Below, piece after piece: positions 6,975 to 13,636 of a DNA stretch of 22,303 bases. The translations under genes were made by a program, and so were the position numbers. Where the stretch lies: NCBI GenBank assembly GCA_018780025.1, contig JADMKH010000086.1:1-22303 (forward strand). Direction: 5' to 3'. The notes under the pieces are model-generated. The model was not told where the DNA came from. It ran no database searches and saw only the letters and a list, made by a program, of their open reading frames with translations. The DNA is from Thiobacillus sp. GTDB taxonomy: Bacteria; Pseudomonadota; Gammaproteobacteria; Burkholderiales; Thiobacillaceae. Position 1 is the first letter of the stretch, and each line of letters starts with the position of its first letter.

Positions 6975-8039
6975 ATGAACGACGAACTCTCTCCCGAAGA
7001 CGAACTGCGACTCAACGTCCTTTTCAATACCGAACTCAAGGCCGTCCGCATCGACGAGTCGAACATGACATTGTGGGCGCTCACGCCACAGGGGGAAGCC
7101 AGCGTTCCGCTCAAACCCAACGAGCGCTCCGACCGCTATTTAAAGAAAGTGCGCGAACTGCTTTCGGGACACGCTCTGGGCTCCCCGGGTGGCTACCCAG
7201 TGCATCTGACACGCTGGACGCGGCAATCGCAGTCCGGACTGTCGCCGCAGCATCTGGCGCAGCTGTTATTGATCGCCGAAGAAGAGGCGGTGGTGGCCGT
7301 GGTGCACTCGCCCGCACTCACCGATGAAATGGCACGCCACGCATGGTGGTGCATGCCGACCATCGAGAACGCGCGGCTGATGCTGATGCGCGACGTGGTG
7401 TGCCAGGGCAGCATGGGGCGCACGCTGGCCGAATTTCTGGTCGAACACCTGGCTTTCCTGCACGAAGACGACGTCGGCATTCTCGATACCGTCGCAGTGA
7501 TGCTGTACTCCGGCGTGCTGACCGATGCCGAGCGCCTGTCGATCTGGAAACGCGGCACCACCCGCAATTCGTATTACACCGCATTTCTTGAATTGCAAGC
7601 TGACAACCTGCCCAACCCCCGCAATGCACGGGCGGATTTCGCCAACGTGCCTCGGCTCGCGGGTAACCCGTATAGCGAAATGCTGGAAAAAGCCTTATCG
7701 GGACAGGGACAAACCTTTCTCCTGACCCTCTCCCACATACTCGACCGCCCGGAAATTCAGGAAGTCGTCAACCATACGCTCAATGCCCTGGCTCAGTGGT
7801 GTGCGCCATTACGCCAGACCGCCGAAACCGCACGCAACGAAGCGCGTGAAGCAGTGCTTGCGGTCGCCCCTCAACTAGCACCCGATTGCATGGCCCTCGA
7901 CGCACTGTCCACGATAGATGCCGAGACCGTGCGGCCGATTTTCCTCAAAACCACCGCAATCGGTTCGCTGATGCGACGCAAGATTGAGCCCGTCGTCACG
8001 CCATTACTGGACGCCATTACGACCTTGCGCCGCAACTGA
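6975..8039 (+). CDS. dsrS: DsrS-like sulfur-metabolism protein
   Basis: A 354-residue soluble protein without signal peptide, membrane segment or cysteine-rich motif. From memory it resembles DsrS, a protein of unknown biochemical role in dissimilatory sulfur oxidisers such as Allochromatium vinosum and Thiobacillus. The matching features are the N-terminal LSPEDELRLNVL, the LLSGHALGSPGGYPVHLTRW segment (about residues 63-82) and the AVVAVVHSPALTDE..ARHAWW segment. I assign it by this pattern only. No other dsr gene (dsrAB, dsrEFH, dsrC) is in the window, so it sits apart from any main dsr cluster. It follows hemL by 76 nt, across the ACACAGAGG element, and lacks a recognisable ribosome site. 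If the family call is wrong it is a conserved hypothetical protein. Confidence 0.65.
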   Translation: MNDELSPEDELRLNVLFNTELKAVRIDESNMTLWALTPQGEASVPLKPNERSDRYLKKVRELLSGHALGSPGGYPVHLTRWTRQSQSGLSPQHLAQLLLIAEEEAVVAVVHSPALTDEMARHAWWCMPTIENARLMLMRDVVCQGSMGRTLAEFLVEHLAFLHEDDVGILDTVAVMLYSGVLTDAERLSIWKRGTTRNSYYTAFLELQADNLPNPRNARADFANVPRLAGNPYSEMLEKALSGQGQTFLLTLSHILDRPEIQEVVNHTLNALAQWCAPLRQTAETARNEAREAVLAVAPQLAPDCMALDALSTIDAETVRPIFLKTTAIGSLMRRKIEPVVTPLLDAITTLRRN

Positions 8040-8179
8040 TTTCAGCACGCCACCTCTGGCAGGGCTGCCACATTCAGAACGCTGTCAGCGAGCCTGCCGT
8101 AATGGCCCGCTGCACAACCGTGCCATCGCGCACCCTGAACAACCCCGGTTTCCCCAGAGAAACTGTTTTGGAGCCCTTC

Positions 8180-8524
8180 ATGATGCGGCGTGACTTTATG
8201 CGGTTGACAGCAGCAACACCGTTGCTTTTTTCCATGGCCCCAGCCCGCTCGGCCCGCCAGCCCGCCGATGATTGGCGCACCTTCGAACTCACCTGCAGCG
8301 TCGACCTGGCCACGCAAAAAGGCGCGGGGCAGCTATGGCTACCGCTTCCGGTTGACGCGGGAGATTATCAGCGCGCGATATCCCTTACCTGGAAAACTGC
8401 ACCCGAGCAAACGGCCCGCACCTGGGACACCGATTATCGCGCCCCCATGTTCACCGCTGGATGGGCCCCCGCCCCCACCAACACCGAAACCCGAATCAGG
8501 ATCCCAAAGCCGAGTCGATGCTGA
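8180..8524 (+). pseudogene. Truncated Tat-exported transglutaminase-like protein (N-terminal remnant)
   Basis: A 114-codon frame starting at ATG 8180, with GGAG 6 nt upstream. It begins MMRRDFMRLTAATPLLF, a twin-arginine type signal peptide ending near ARSA. The following WRTFELTCSVDLATQKGAGQ and LWLPLPV stretch matches the N-terminal region of periplasmic transglutaminase-like proteins, which are normally several hundred residues long with a Cys-His-Asp catalytic core. The frame ends abruptly after TETRIRIPKPSRC, and its last 29 bases overlap the 3' end of dsbD on the other strand. The whole catalytic part is absent. I infer a deletion that fused the gene's 5' end to DNA abutting dsbD. A functional short protein cannot be excluded. 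The frame is open up to 8102, but no better start is seen there. Confidence 0.65.
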
Positions 8525-10796
8525 GTAAAAACTTCTCGGCCTTTTCAAACCCGATGACCTTGTAGCCTGACTCCACACCCGCAGCATTCCAGAAAACCAG
8601 CCCGGGTGGGCCAAACAGGTTGAAGCGCTTGAGAAGCGCCTTGTCTGCGTCGGCATTGGCTGTGACATCCGCTTTCAGCAACACGGCATCCTGCAAGCGT
8701 GCCTGCACCTTGGGATCGCTGAAGGTGAAACGTTCCATTTCCTTGCACGACACGCACCAGTCGGCATAGAAGTCGAGCATGACGGGTTTGCCATCGGCCT
8801 TGGCCGCAGCCAGGCGTGCATCAAGCTCAGCGACATCCTTGACCTTTTCAAATGACAAACCTTTCTGTTCGGCCGCGATAGCCTGTCCACCCGACACACC
8901 CTTGAAAACACTACCCTTAAACACTTCAAGCGGCTGCAACAAGTCGCGGCCGCCCGCCAGCATGCCGATGATGATTGCCAGGCCCCCGATCAGCAACACC
9001 ACACCCAGGCCCTTCCACAGACGCAACCAGCCGGAGCCATGCGGCGGAAGCGGATCGAGGGCATGCAGATAAACCGCAGAGCCAATCAGCAGCATGGCCC
9101 ACAGCAACATGTTGATCCAGGCCGGGATGATCGGCGAAATCAGATAGATGGCAATGGCCAGCATCATCACGCCGAAGAAGTACTTAACAGCGTTCATCCA
9201 GCCACCGGCACGCGGCAACAAGGCACCCGCCGACACCCCAACCAATAGCAGGGGCACGCCCATGCCCAGCGCCAGTACAAACAAGGCGACCCCGCCCAGC
9301 GTGGTGTTTCCCGTCTGTGCGATGAAGGCCAGGGCAGCCGCCAGCGGCGGCGCCACGCATGGACCCATGATCACGGCAGACAGCACGCCCATGACAAACA
9401 CGCCGGCAAAATTGCCGCCCTTCATCTTGTTGGAGGCGTCTGAAAATTTGCTCTGGATAAAGCTCGGCAATTGAAGTTCAAAGAAGCCGAACATCGAGAA
9501 GGCCAGGGCCACAAAAATGCCCGCGCCTATCCCGAGCGCCCACGGATTTTGCAACGCATTCGACAACAGCGTGCCTGACAGCGCAGCCGCCACGCCGGCC
9601 AGCGAATAGGTAATCGCCATGCCCAGCACATAGGCCAGCGCAAGCAGGAAACCGGTGGTTTTGGTGACTTCTTTGCCTTGCCCGGCGATGATGCCCGACA
9701 GAATCGGGATCATCGGAAACACGCACGGCGTCAGCGCCAGCAGCAGGCCCAGGCCAAAAAAGGTCGCCACTACGGCCCAGAAGCTGCCGTCTTTCAGCAC
9801 GCGCTCAATTCTTGATGTGTCGGATTCGTCGGTGGGTTCAGCAGCAGTTGCCTGAACGCTCGTGCCCGTCGCAGCTGCCGCTGCAGCACCCACACCCGGG
9901 GTCAGCGAAAAGTCGCGCTTAAGCGGCGGGTAGCACACGCCGACGGCTTCGTTGCAGCCTTGCCAGGTCGCATCCAGCACCAGTTTTTCATTGGCGGCCA
10001 GCACACGCGACAGGGTGACGATTGCTGAAAAATTCTTGTGGTAAACCTCGGTGCGCCCAAAGGTGGGGTCTTCCTTGACGTCGCCCGCGGGCGTCTCGAC
10101 CTTGACTACCTTGACGTCGGACGGCGATTTGACAACGAAGCCCAGCTTGTCGCGATACAGATAGGTATCGGCGGTCAGGGTGTAATCAAATTTGACCGTT
10201 TGTGCATTCGGCATCGCGGCAGCAAGCGGAAAGGCTTCTTCCGGCGGCAGCAGTTTGGGCATGTCCATGCCCCCCAGGCTGCGCAGTCCATCCAATGCAG
10301 AGACCGTGGAAATGGGCGCCACGAGAGAGGAAGCGGGCGGCGCGGCAACCGCGGAAGCAATCAACTCCGGCAGCTTGATCGTGATGCTTGCCATTTGCGG
10401 GGTGTAACACAGGCCGGCATCCGCGCAACCCTGTGAAACGGTTTTCAGGGTGACGGATGTCGTACCGGGCGCGCGCTGAATCGGCAACGCGATGCGCACA
10501 TCCTTGCGGTAGACCTCAACCTTGCCGAAATATTCGTCGGTTTTAACCTTGCCTGCGGGCATGGCCGGTTTGCCCAGCGTAGCCCCTGTAACCTCGAACT
10601 TGAATTTGTCGCGGTACATGTAATAGCCGTCGGCAATCTGCCAGTGCGCTTCCAGCGTATTGGCATCGAGCGCACGCGCCGAGAACTTGAACGCAAGTTC
10701 GGGGTCGATAAATTCCTGGGCGCTGGCCACTGGAAAATGTGCAAGCGCGCCCCAAAGTAATGGCAGTGCGCTTAACAAACGAAACCATTTATTCAT
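8496..10796 (-). CDS. dsbD: Thiol:disulfide interchange protein DsbD with two tandem alpha domains
   Basis: DsbD carries electrons from cytoplasmic thioredoxin across the inner membrane to periplasmic thiol proteins. The 766-residue protein has a signal peptide (1-26). A first alpha domain (~28-143) carries QGCADAGLCYTP with C124 and C130. A second, similar alpha domain (~185-300) carries QGCNEAVGVCYPP with C281 and C288. The eight-helix membrane domain (~335-615) has C358 in TPCVFP and C480 in GPCVAPP. A thioredoxin-like gamma domain at the end has C681/C684 in DWCVSC. The usual DsbD is near 570 residues with one alpha domain, so the extra one is notable. ATG at 10796 is chosen over the frame start at 10826 because it begins the signal peptide and has GGAG 10 nt upstream. 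It overlaps the cutA stop by 8 nt. Confidence 0.95.
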   Translation of the reverse strand: MNKWFRLLSALPLLWGALAHFPVASAQEFIDPELAFKFSARALDANTLEAHWQIADGYYMYRDKFKFEVTGATLGKPAMPAGKVKTDEYFGKVEVYRKDVRIALPIQRAPGTTSVTLKTVSQGCADAGLCYTPQMASITIKLPELIASAVAAPPASSLVAPISTVSALDGLRSLGGMDMPKLLPPEEAFPLAAAMPNAQTVKFDYTLTADTYLYRDKLGFVVKSPSDVKVVKVETPAGDVKEDPTFGRTEVYHKNFSAIVTLSRVLAANEKLVLDATWQGCNEAVGVCYPPLKRDFSLTPGVGAAAAAATGTSVQATAAEPTDESDTSRIERVLKDGSFWAVVATFFGLGLLLALTPCVFPMIPILSGIIAGQGKEVTKTTGFLLALAYVLGMAITYSLAGVAAALSGTLLSNALQNPWALGIGAGIFVALAFSMFGFFELQLPSFIQSKFSDASNKMKGGNFAGVFVMGVLSAVIMGPCVAPPLAAALAFIAQTGNTTLGGVALFVLALGMGVPLLLVGVSAGALLPRAGGWMNAVKYFFGVMMLAIAIYLISPIIPAWINMLLWAMLLIGSAVYLHALDPLPPHGSGWLRLWKGLGVVLLIGGLAIIIGMLAGGRDLLQPLEVFKGSVFKGVSGGQAIAAEQKGLSFEKVKDVAELDARLAAAKADGKPVMLDFYADWCVSCKEMERFTFSDPKVQARLQDAVLLKADVTANADADKALLKRFNLFGPPGLVFWNAAGVESGYKVIGFEKAEKFLLSIDSALGS

Positions 10797-11112
10797 GTTT
10801 TTCAGTCTCCGAGGCCAGCCAGGCAAGGTAGGAAGGCAGGCCGTGTGTTATCGGTATGGCAATCAATTCCGGTACGTCGTAGGGGTGGTGAAGACGGACA
10901 ACTTCTTCAATCTGCGCATAGTTTACTGTGGTGGTCTTGATCAGCAAGGGAATCTCGACCGCTTTTTCTACCATGCCCTGCCAACGGTAAATGGAGTGGC
11001 ATGGCGCCAAAACGTTCACACAGGCGGCCATTCGTTTTTCGATGAGGATCTGCGCCAATTTCTCAGCGCTCGCAACATCGGGTAAATTCGTCAAGACTAA
11101 CAAAGGTTCCAT
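10789..11112 (-). CDS. cutA: Divalent-cation tolerance protein CutA
   Basis: A 107-residue CutA1 protein, a small trimeric ferredoxin-like-fold protein linked to copper and other divalent-cation tolerance; its true role is unsettled. Typical features are VLTNLPDVASAEKLA near the start, the CVNVLAPCHSIYRWQG block, EIPLLIKTT, and the C-terminal HPYDVPELIAIPI with a terminal YLAWL helix. ATG at 11112 is preferred; an in-frame GTG at 11115 is also possible. No clear ribosome site is present. Its stop overlaps the dsbD start, the cutA-dsbD pairing also seen in E. coli. The fxsA start codon is only 3 bp away on the opposite strand. Confidence 0.95.
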   Translation of the reverse strand: MEPLLVLTNLPDVASAEKLAQILIEKRMAACVNVLAPCHSIYRWQGMVEKAVEIPLLIKTTTVNYAQIEEVVRLHHPYDVPELIAIPITHGLPSYLAWLASETEKHE

Positions 11113-11115
11113 CAC

Positions 11116-11523
11116 ATGCGCTTTGGTTGGGTTGTACTACTCATGCTGTCGTTTCCGGTTCTGGAAGCTGTCGGCATCTTTTGGGTTGCCGACAGGATCG
11201 GGGCCTGGGTCCTGCTGTGGTTGCTGCTTGCGGCCATCGCCGGCGTTACACTGATTCGCTTCGAGCGTATCGCTTGGGGCGCACGCATGGCGTTCACGAT
11301 GCAATCAGGCGTCAACCCGATGTCGTCGCTTTTGGCCAGCGGCCGCATCCTCCTCGCTGGCGGCCTGCTTGTGTTCCCCGGCTTCATCAGCGATGTCATC
11401 GCGCTGGTGCTGCTGCTGATCCCGGGCACCTGGAACAAACGCAAAACAGACCCGCTGCGCCCGGCTAATGACGACATTCTGGAAGGCGAGTTCAAGCGCG
11501 AGCCTGACGATTTGCTGCGATAA
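11116..11523 (+). CDS. fxsA: FxsA family membrane protein
   Basis: A 135-residue inner-membrane protein of the FxsA family, named after the E. coli gene whose overexpression suppresses F exclusion of phage T7; its normal function is unknown. The N-terminus MRFGWVVLLMLSFPVLEAVG forms membrane segment 1, with the family's hallmark glutamate in the first helix. A second helix covers AWVLLWLLLAAIAGVTLIRF. A third hydrophobic stretch (GGLLVFPGFISDVIALVLLL) carries the conserved FPGF-S-D motif. The C-terminal tail is hydrophilic. The start codon lies 3 bp from the divergently read cutA start, with AAAGG about 9 nt upstream. The stop forms one arm of a palindrome shared with the convergent SDR gene. 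Confidence 0.92.
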   Translation: MRFGWVVLLMLSFPVLEAVGIFWVADRIGAWVLLWLLLAAIAGVTLIRFERIAWGARMAFTMQSGVNPMSSLLASGRILLAGGLLVFPGFISDVIALVLLLIPGTWNKRKTDPLRPANDDILEGEFKREPDDLLR

Positions 11524-11532
11524 GCATGCTTA
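11521..11532. repeat. 12-bp palindrome containing both convergent stop codons
   Basis: TAAGCATGCTTA is a perfect palindrome. Its left TAA is the fxsA stop, and its right end is the TAA stop of the SDR gene read on the minus strand. On the plus strand it runs into an A run rather than a T run. It could form a small hairpin in either transcript, but it is not a canonical terminator. Confidence 0.6.
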
Positions 11533-12417
11533 AAAAAGCTTCATCTGCCCACGCGCCTGTTTGATTTCGCGCAGGCAATCGTCCGATGTCGGGTAACGGT
11601 ATTTCAGTCTCAACTCGTTCGTCGCCCGTGTATTCGACAGTTGGCGCGACTCGCGCAAAAATGACAGCAAGGCCTCCGACAGCACCTTTTCCGCTTCAAC
11701 TCGATTCACGCGGGGTGGCCGCGGCAAATCGAATGCATCGGCACAGCTGTCGAACCAGTCGCCCATTTTGAGCGGATGCGCATCCACCGCATGGTAGATG
11801 CGCTGCGCGCGGCCGCGGAATAGCGCCGCCCACGCCAGACGCGCCAGATCATCGGCATGGATATGATTGGTATAGCTGTCGTCCTTGCTGATAAGCGCGG
11901 GGGTGCCGCGCTTGATGCGCTCCAGCGGCAACCGGTCGGTGGCATAAATGCCGGGCGCACGCAGAATGCTCACCTGGACCCGCTGCGTCCCACCCCAATG
12001 CCGCAATTGTCGCTCGGCATCCACCCGGCGCACCGCGCGACCATTCACCGGCGCCACCGCGCGCGTCTCGTCCACCCAGTTTCCGCCGCAGTCTCCATAC
12101 ACGCCACTGGTGCTGACATACACCAGCGCGCCCGGCTTGCCGTGCCGCGTCAGCGCGTGCAGAAGATGCCTTGTGCGCGGGTCGGTCTGGCCTTCATTGG
12201 GGGGCGGCGCAAAATGAAAGACCCCATCGACACGAGGCAGGCGACGCAAACTGTGGGGGTCATCGAGATCGGCCACGAAGGGGGTCACACCCAGCGCGCG
12301 CAACTCGGCGATACGATCGGTGCGACGGATCATGCCGACGAACCCGGCCTGCCCGGCGTAGCGCTTCACCAGTCGCGTGGCCACGTCCCCAAACCCCACA
12401 ATCAAGATCTTTTTCAT
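11530..12417 (-). CDS. Atypical SDR / NAD(P)-dependent epimerase-like protein (YeeZ type)
   Basis: A 295-residue cytoplasmic Rossmann protein. The N-terminus MKKILIVGFGDVATRLV gives the nucleotide-binding glycine motif (G8-F-G-D-V-A). STSGVYGDCGG is present, followed by WVDETR and NHIHADDLARLAW, both typical of extended SDR/epimerase proteins. The usual catalytic YxxxK is missing: the corresponding stretch reads GRAVRRVDAE, as in the YeeZ-like atypical SDR group. The substrate is unknown. ATG at 12417 is used rather than the frame start at 12447, because it opens directly on the first Rossmann strand and a weak purine-rich site (GGCGGACAGG) precedes it. It is divergent from the flavin reductase at 12513 and convergent with fxsA. 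Confidence 0.85.
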   Translation of the reverse strand: MKKILIVGFGDVATRLVKRYAGQAGFVGMIRRTDRIAELRALGVTPFVADLDDPHSLRRLPRVDGVFHFAPPPNEGQTDPRTRHLLHALTRHGKPGALVYVSTSGVYGDCGGNWVDETRAVAPVNGRAVRRVDAERQLRHWGGTQRVQVSILRAPGIYATDRLPLERIKRGTPALISKDDSYTNHIHADDLARLAWAALFRGRAQRIYHAVDAHPLKMGDWFDSCADAFDLPRPPRVNRVEAEKVLSEALLSFLRESRQLSNTRATNELRLKYRYPTSDDCLREIKQARGQMKLF

Positions 12418-12432
12418 GCCTGTCCGCCTGTA

Positions 12433-12451
12433 ACCCTTGCTGCACAAGGGT
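12433..12451. repeat. Inverted repeat ACCCTTG/CAAGGGT in divergent spacer
   Basis: ACCCTTG (12433-12439) and CAAGGGT (12445-12451) form a perfect 7-bp inverted repeat around CTGCA. It lies 16 bp upstream of the SDR start and could be an operator or a hairpin in the SDR mRNA leader. Confidence 0.45.
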
Positions 12452-12467
12452 GAAATCCCCGTCGACT

Positions 12468-12484
12468 CAAGCGATAATCGCTTG
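12468..12484. promoter_or_regulatory. Operator-like palindrome overlapping a promoter candidate
   Basis: CAAGCGAT-A-ATCGCTTG is a perfect 8-bp dyad around one central A, between the divergent SDR and flavin-reductase genes. Inside it, GATAAT (12473-12478) matches a -10 hexamer on the plus strand, with GTGAAA 17 nt upstream as a plausible -35. A dimeric regulator bound here would block that promoter. The regulator is unknown. Confidence 0.5.
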
Positions 12485-12512
12485 GTTTATCACCGTATTT
12501 TAAGCGCACATC

Positions 12513-13550
12513 ATGCCGTATCAGGTTTCCATCCAGCCCAGCGGGCACCAATTCAGCGTCAACGAAGACGAAACCATACTCGAAGCCGCGCTGCGCGAAG
12601 GCTTTTCCCTGCCCTACGGCTGCCGCAACGGCGCCTGCGGCTCCTGCAAGGGAAAAGTGTTGTCGGGCCAACTCGATTACGGCAAGCATTCGCCCACCGC
12701 GCTGAAGGACGAGGAAAAAGCCCAGGGCCGCGCACTGTTCTGCCGCGCCAAGCCCTTGAGCAACATGGTTATCGAAGTCAAGGAAGTCGGCGCCGCCAAG
12801 GACATCGTGGTGAAAACCCTGCCGTGCCGGGTGGAAAAACTGGAGAAGCGCGCTGACGATGTAATGCGGGTCTTGATCAAATTGCCCGCCAACGAGCGTT
12901 TGCAATTCCTCGCCGGCCAATATATCGATTTCCAGCTGAAGGACGGCAAGTCGCGCAGCTATTCGCTTGCCAATCCGCCGCACGACGACGCGCTGCTGGA
13001 ACTGCACATTCGTCATGTGCCGGATGGCCTGTTTACCGATCAGGTATTTTCCACGCTGAAGGAACGCGACATCCTGCGCCTGAAGGGGCCGCTCGGCAGC
13101 TTCTTTATCCGCGAGGATTCCGACAAGCCGATGATCTTCATCGCCGGCGGCACCGGCTTTGCGCCGATCAAGGGCATGCTGGAACATGCCTTTGCCGAAC
13201 ACACGGATCGCGAACTGGTGCTGTACTGGGGAGTGCGCTCGCTGAAGGATCTGTACATGGCCGAGCTGCCGCAGCAATGGCTGGCCGAACGCCCCCACTT
13301 CAGCTTCGTTCCGGTGTTGTCCAACCCCGAACCTGCCGATCAGTGGCAAGGCCGCACCGGCTTCGTCCATGACGCGGTGCTGGCCGATTTCGCCGATTTG
13401 TCGGGCTATCAGGTGTATGCCTGCGGCGCGCCCATCATGGTGGACAGCGCGCGCGACAGTTTCGTGAAAACCCGCAAGCTGCCCGAAGACGAATTCTTCG
13501 CCGACGCCTTCGTCTACGCAGCGGACGCTGAAACCACACCCACCCAATAG
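12513..13550 (+). CDS. 2Fe-2S ferredoxin / flavin reductase (CDP-6-deoxyglucoseen-reductase-like)
   Basis: A 345-residue iron-sulfur flavoenzyme that passes electrons between NAD(P)H, a flavin and a plant-type 2Fe-2S cluster. Residues 1-90 are a ferredoxin domain with C37-RNGA-C42-GS-C45 and C77 in LFCRAKP. The ferredoxin-NADP reductase part has RSYSLAN (148-154) for flavin, IFIAGGTGFAPIKGML (208-223) for the pyridine nucleotide, and YACGAP near the C-terminus. Such proteins are usually annotated as CDP-6-deoxy-delta-3,4-glucoseen reductase after AscD/E3, but no deoxysugar genes are nearby, so that specific substrate is doubtful. An oxygenase reductase or other role is equally possible. It appears monocistronic, with a promoter candidate at 12450-12478. 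Confidence 0.9.
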   Translation: MPYQVSIQPSGHQFSVNEDETILEAALREGFSLPYGCRNGACGSCKGKVLSGQLDYGKHSPTALKDEEKAQGRALFCRAKPLSNMVIEVKEVGAAKDIVVKTLPCRVEKLEKRADDVMRVLIKLPANERLQFLAGQYIDFQLKDGKSRSYSLANPPHDDALLELHIRHVPDGLFTDQVFSTLKERDILRLKGPLGSFFIREDSDKPMIFIAGGTGFAPIKGMLEHAFAEHTDRELVLYWGVRSLKDLYMAELPQQWLAERPHFSFVPVLSNPEPADQWQGRTGFVHDAVLADFADLSGYQVYACGAPIMVDSARDSFVKTRKLPEDEFFADAFVYAADAETTPTQ

Positions 13551-13552
13551 AA

Positions 13553-13575
13553 AATGCCCGCATCAAGCGGGCATT
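13553..13575 (-). terminator. Rho-independent terminator between convergent genes
   Basis: A 9-bp perfect stem (AATGCCCGC with GCGGGCATT) and a 5-nt loop. Read on the minus strand it is followed by TTCTATT, giving a short T-rich tail after the DUF302 gene. On the plus strand it lies 3 nt after the flavin-reductase stop but is followed by CCGG, so any effect there would be weaker. Confidence 0.7.
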
Positions 13576-13590
13576 CCGGTCGGCGGGGCG

Positions 13591-13636
13591 AGCTTACAAC
13601 TCGAGCCGCGCTTAACAAGGGCAAGCTTACAACTCG
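13591..13636. repeat. 13-bp direct repeat around the DUF302 stop codon
   Basis: AGCTTACAACTCG occurs at 13591-13603 and again at 13624-13636, a 33-bp offset. The second copy contains the stop codon and last codons of the DUF302 gene (minus strand, GAG TTG TAA), so the first copy is a duplicate of the gene's tail placed just downstream. Confidence 0.7.

Noticed and set aside
12414..13547. 377-codon open frame on the minus strand opposite the flavin reductase
   Set aside because: It is antisense to a clear ferredoxin/flavin-reductase gene, has no family motifs, and starts without a ribosome site. Long antisense frames are expected in GC-rich genes.
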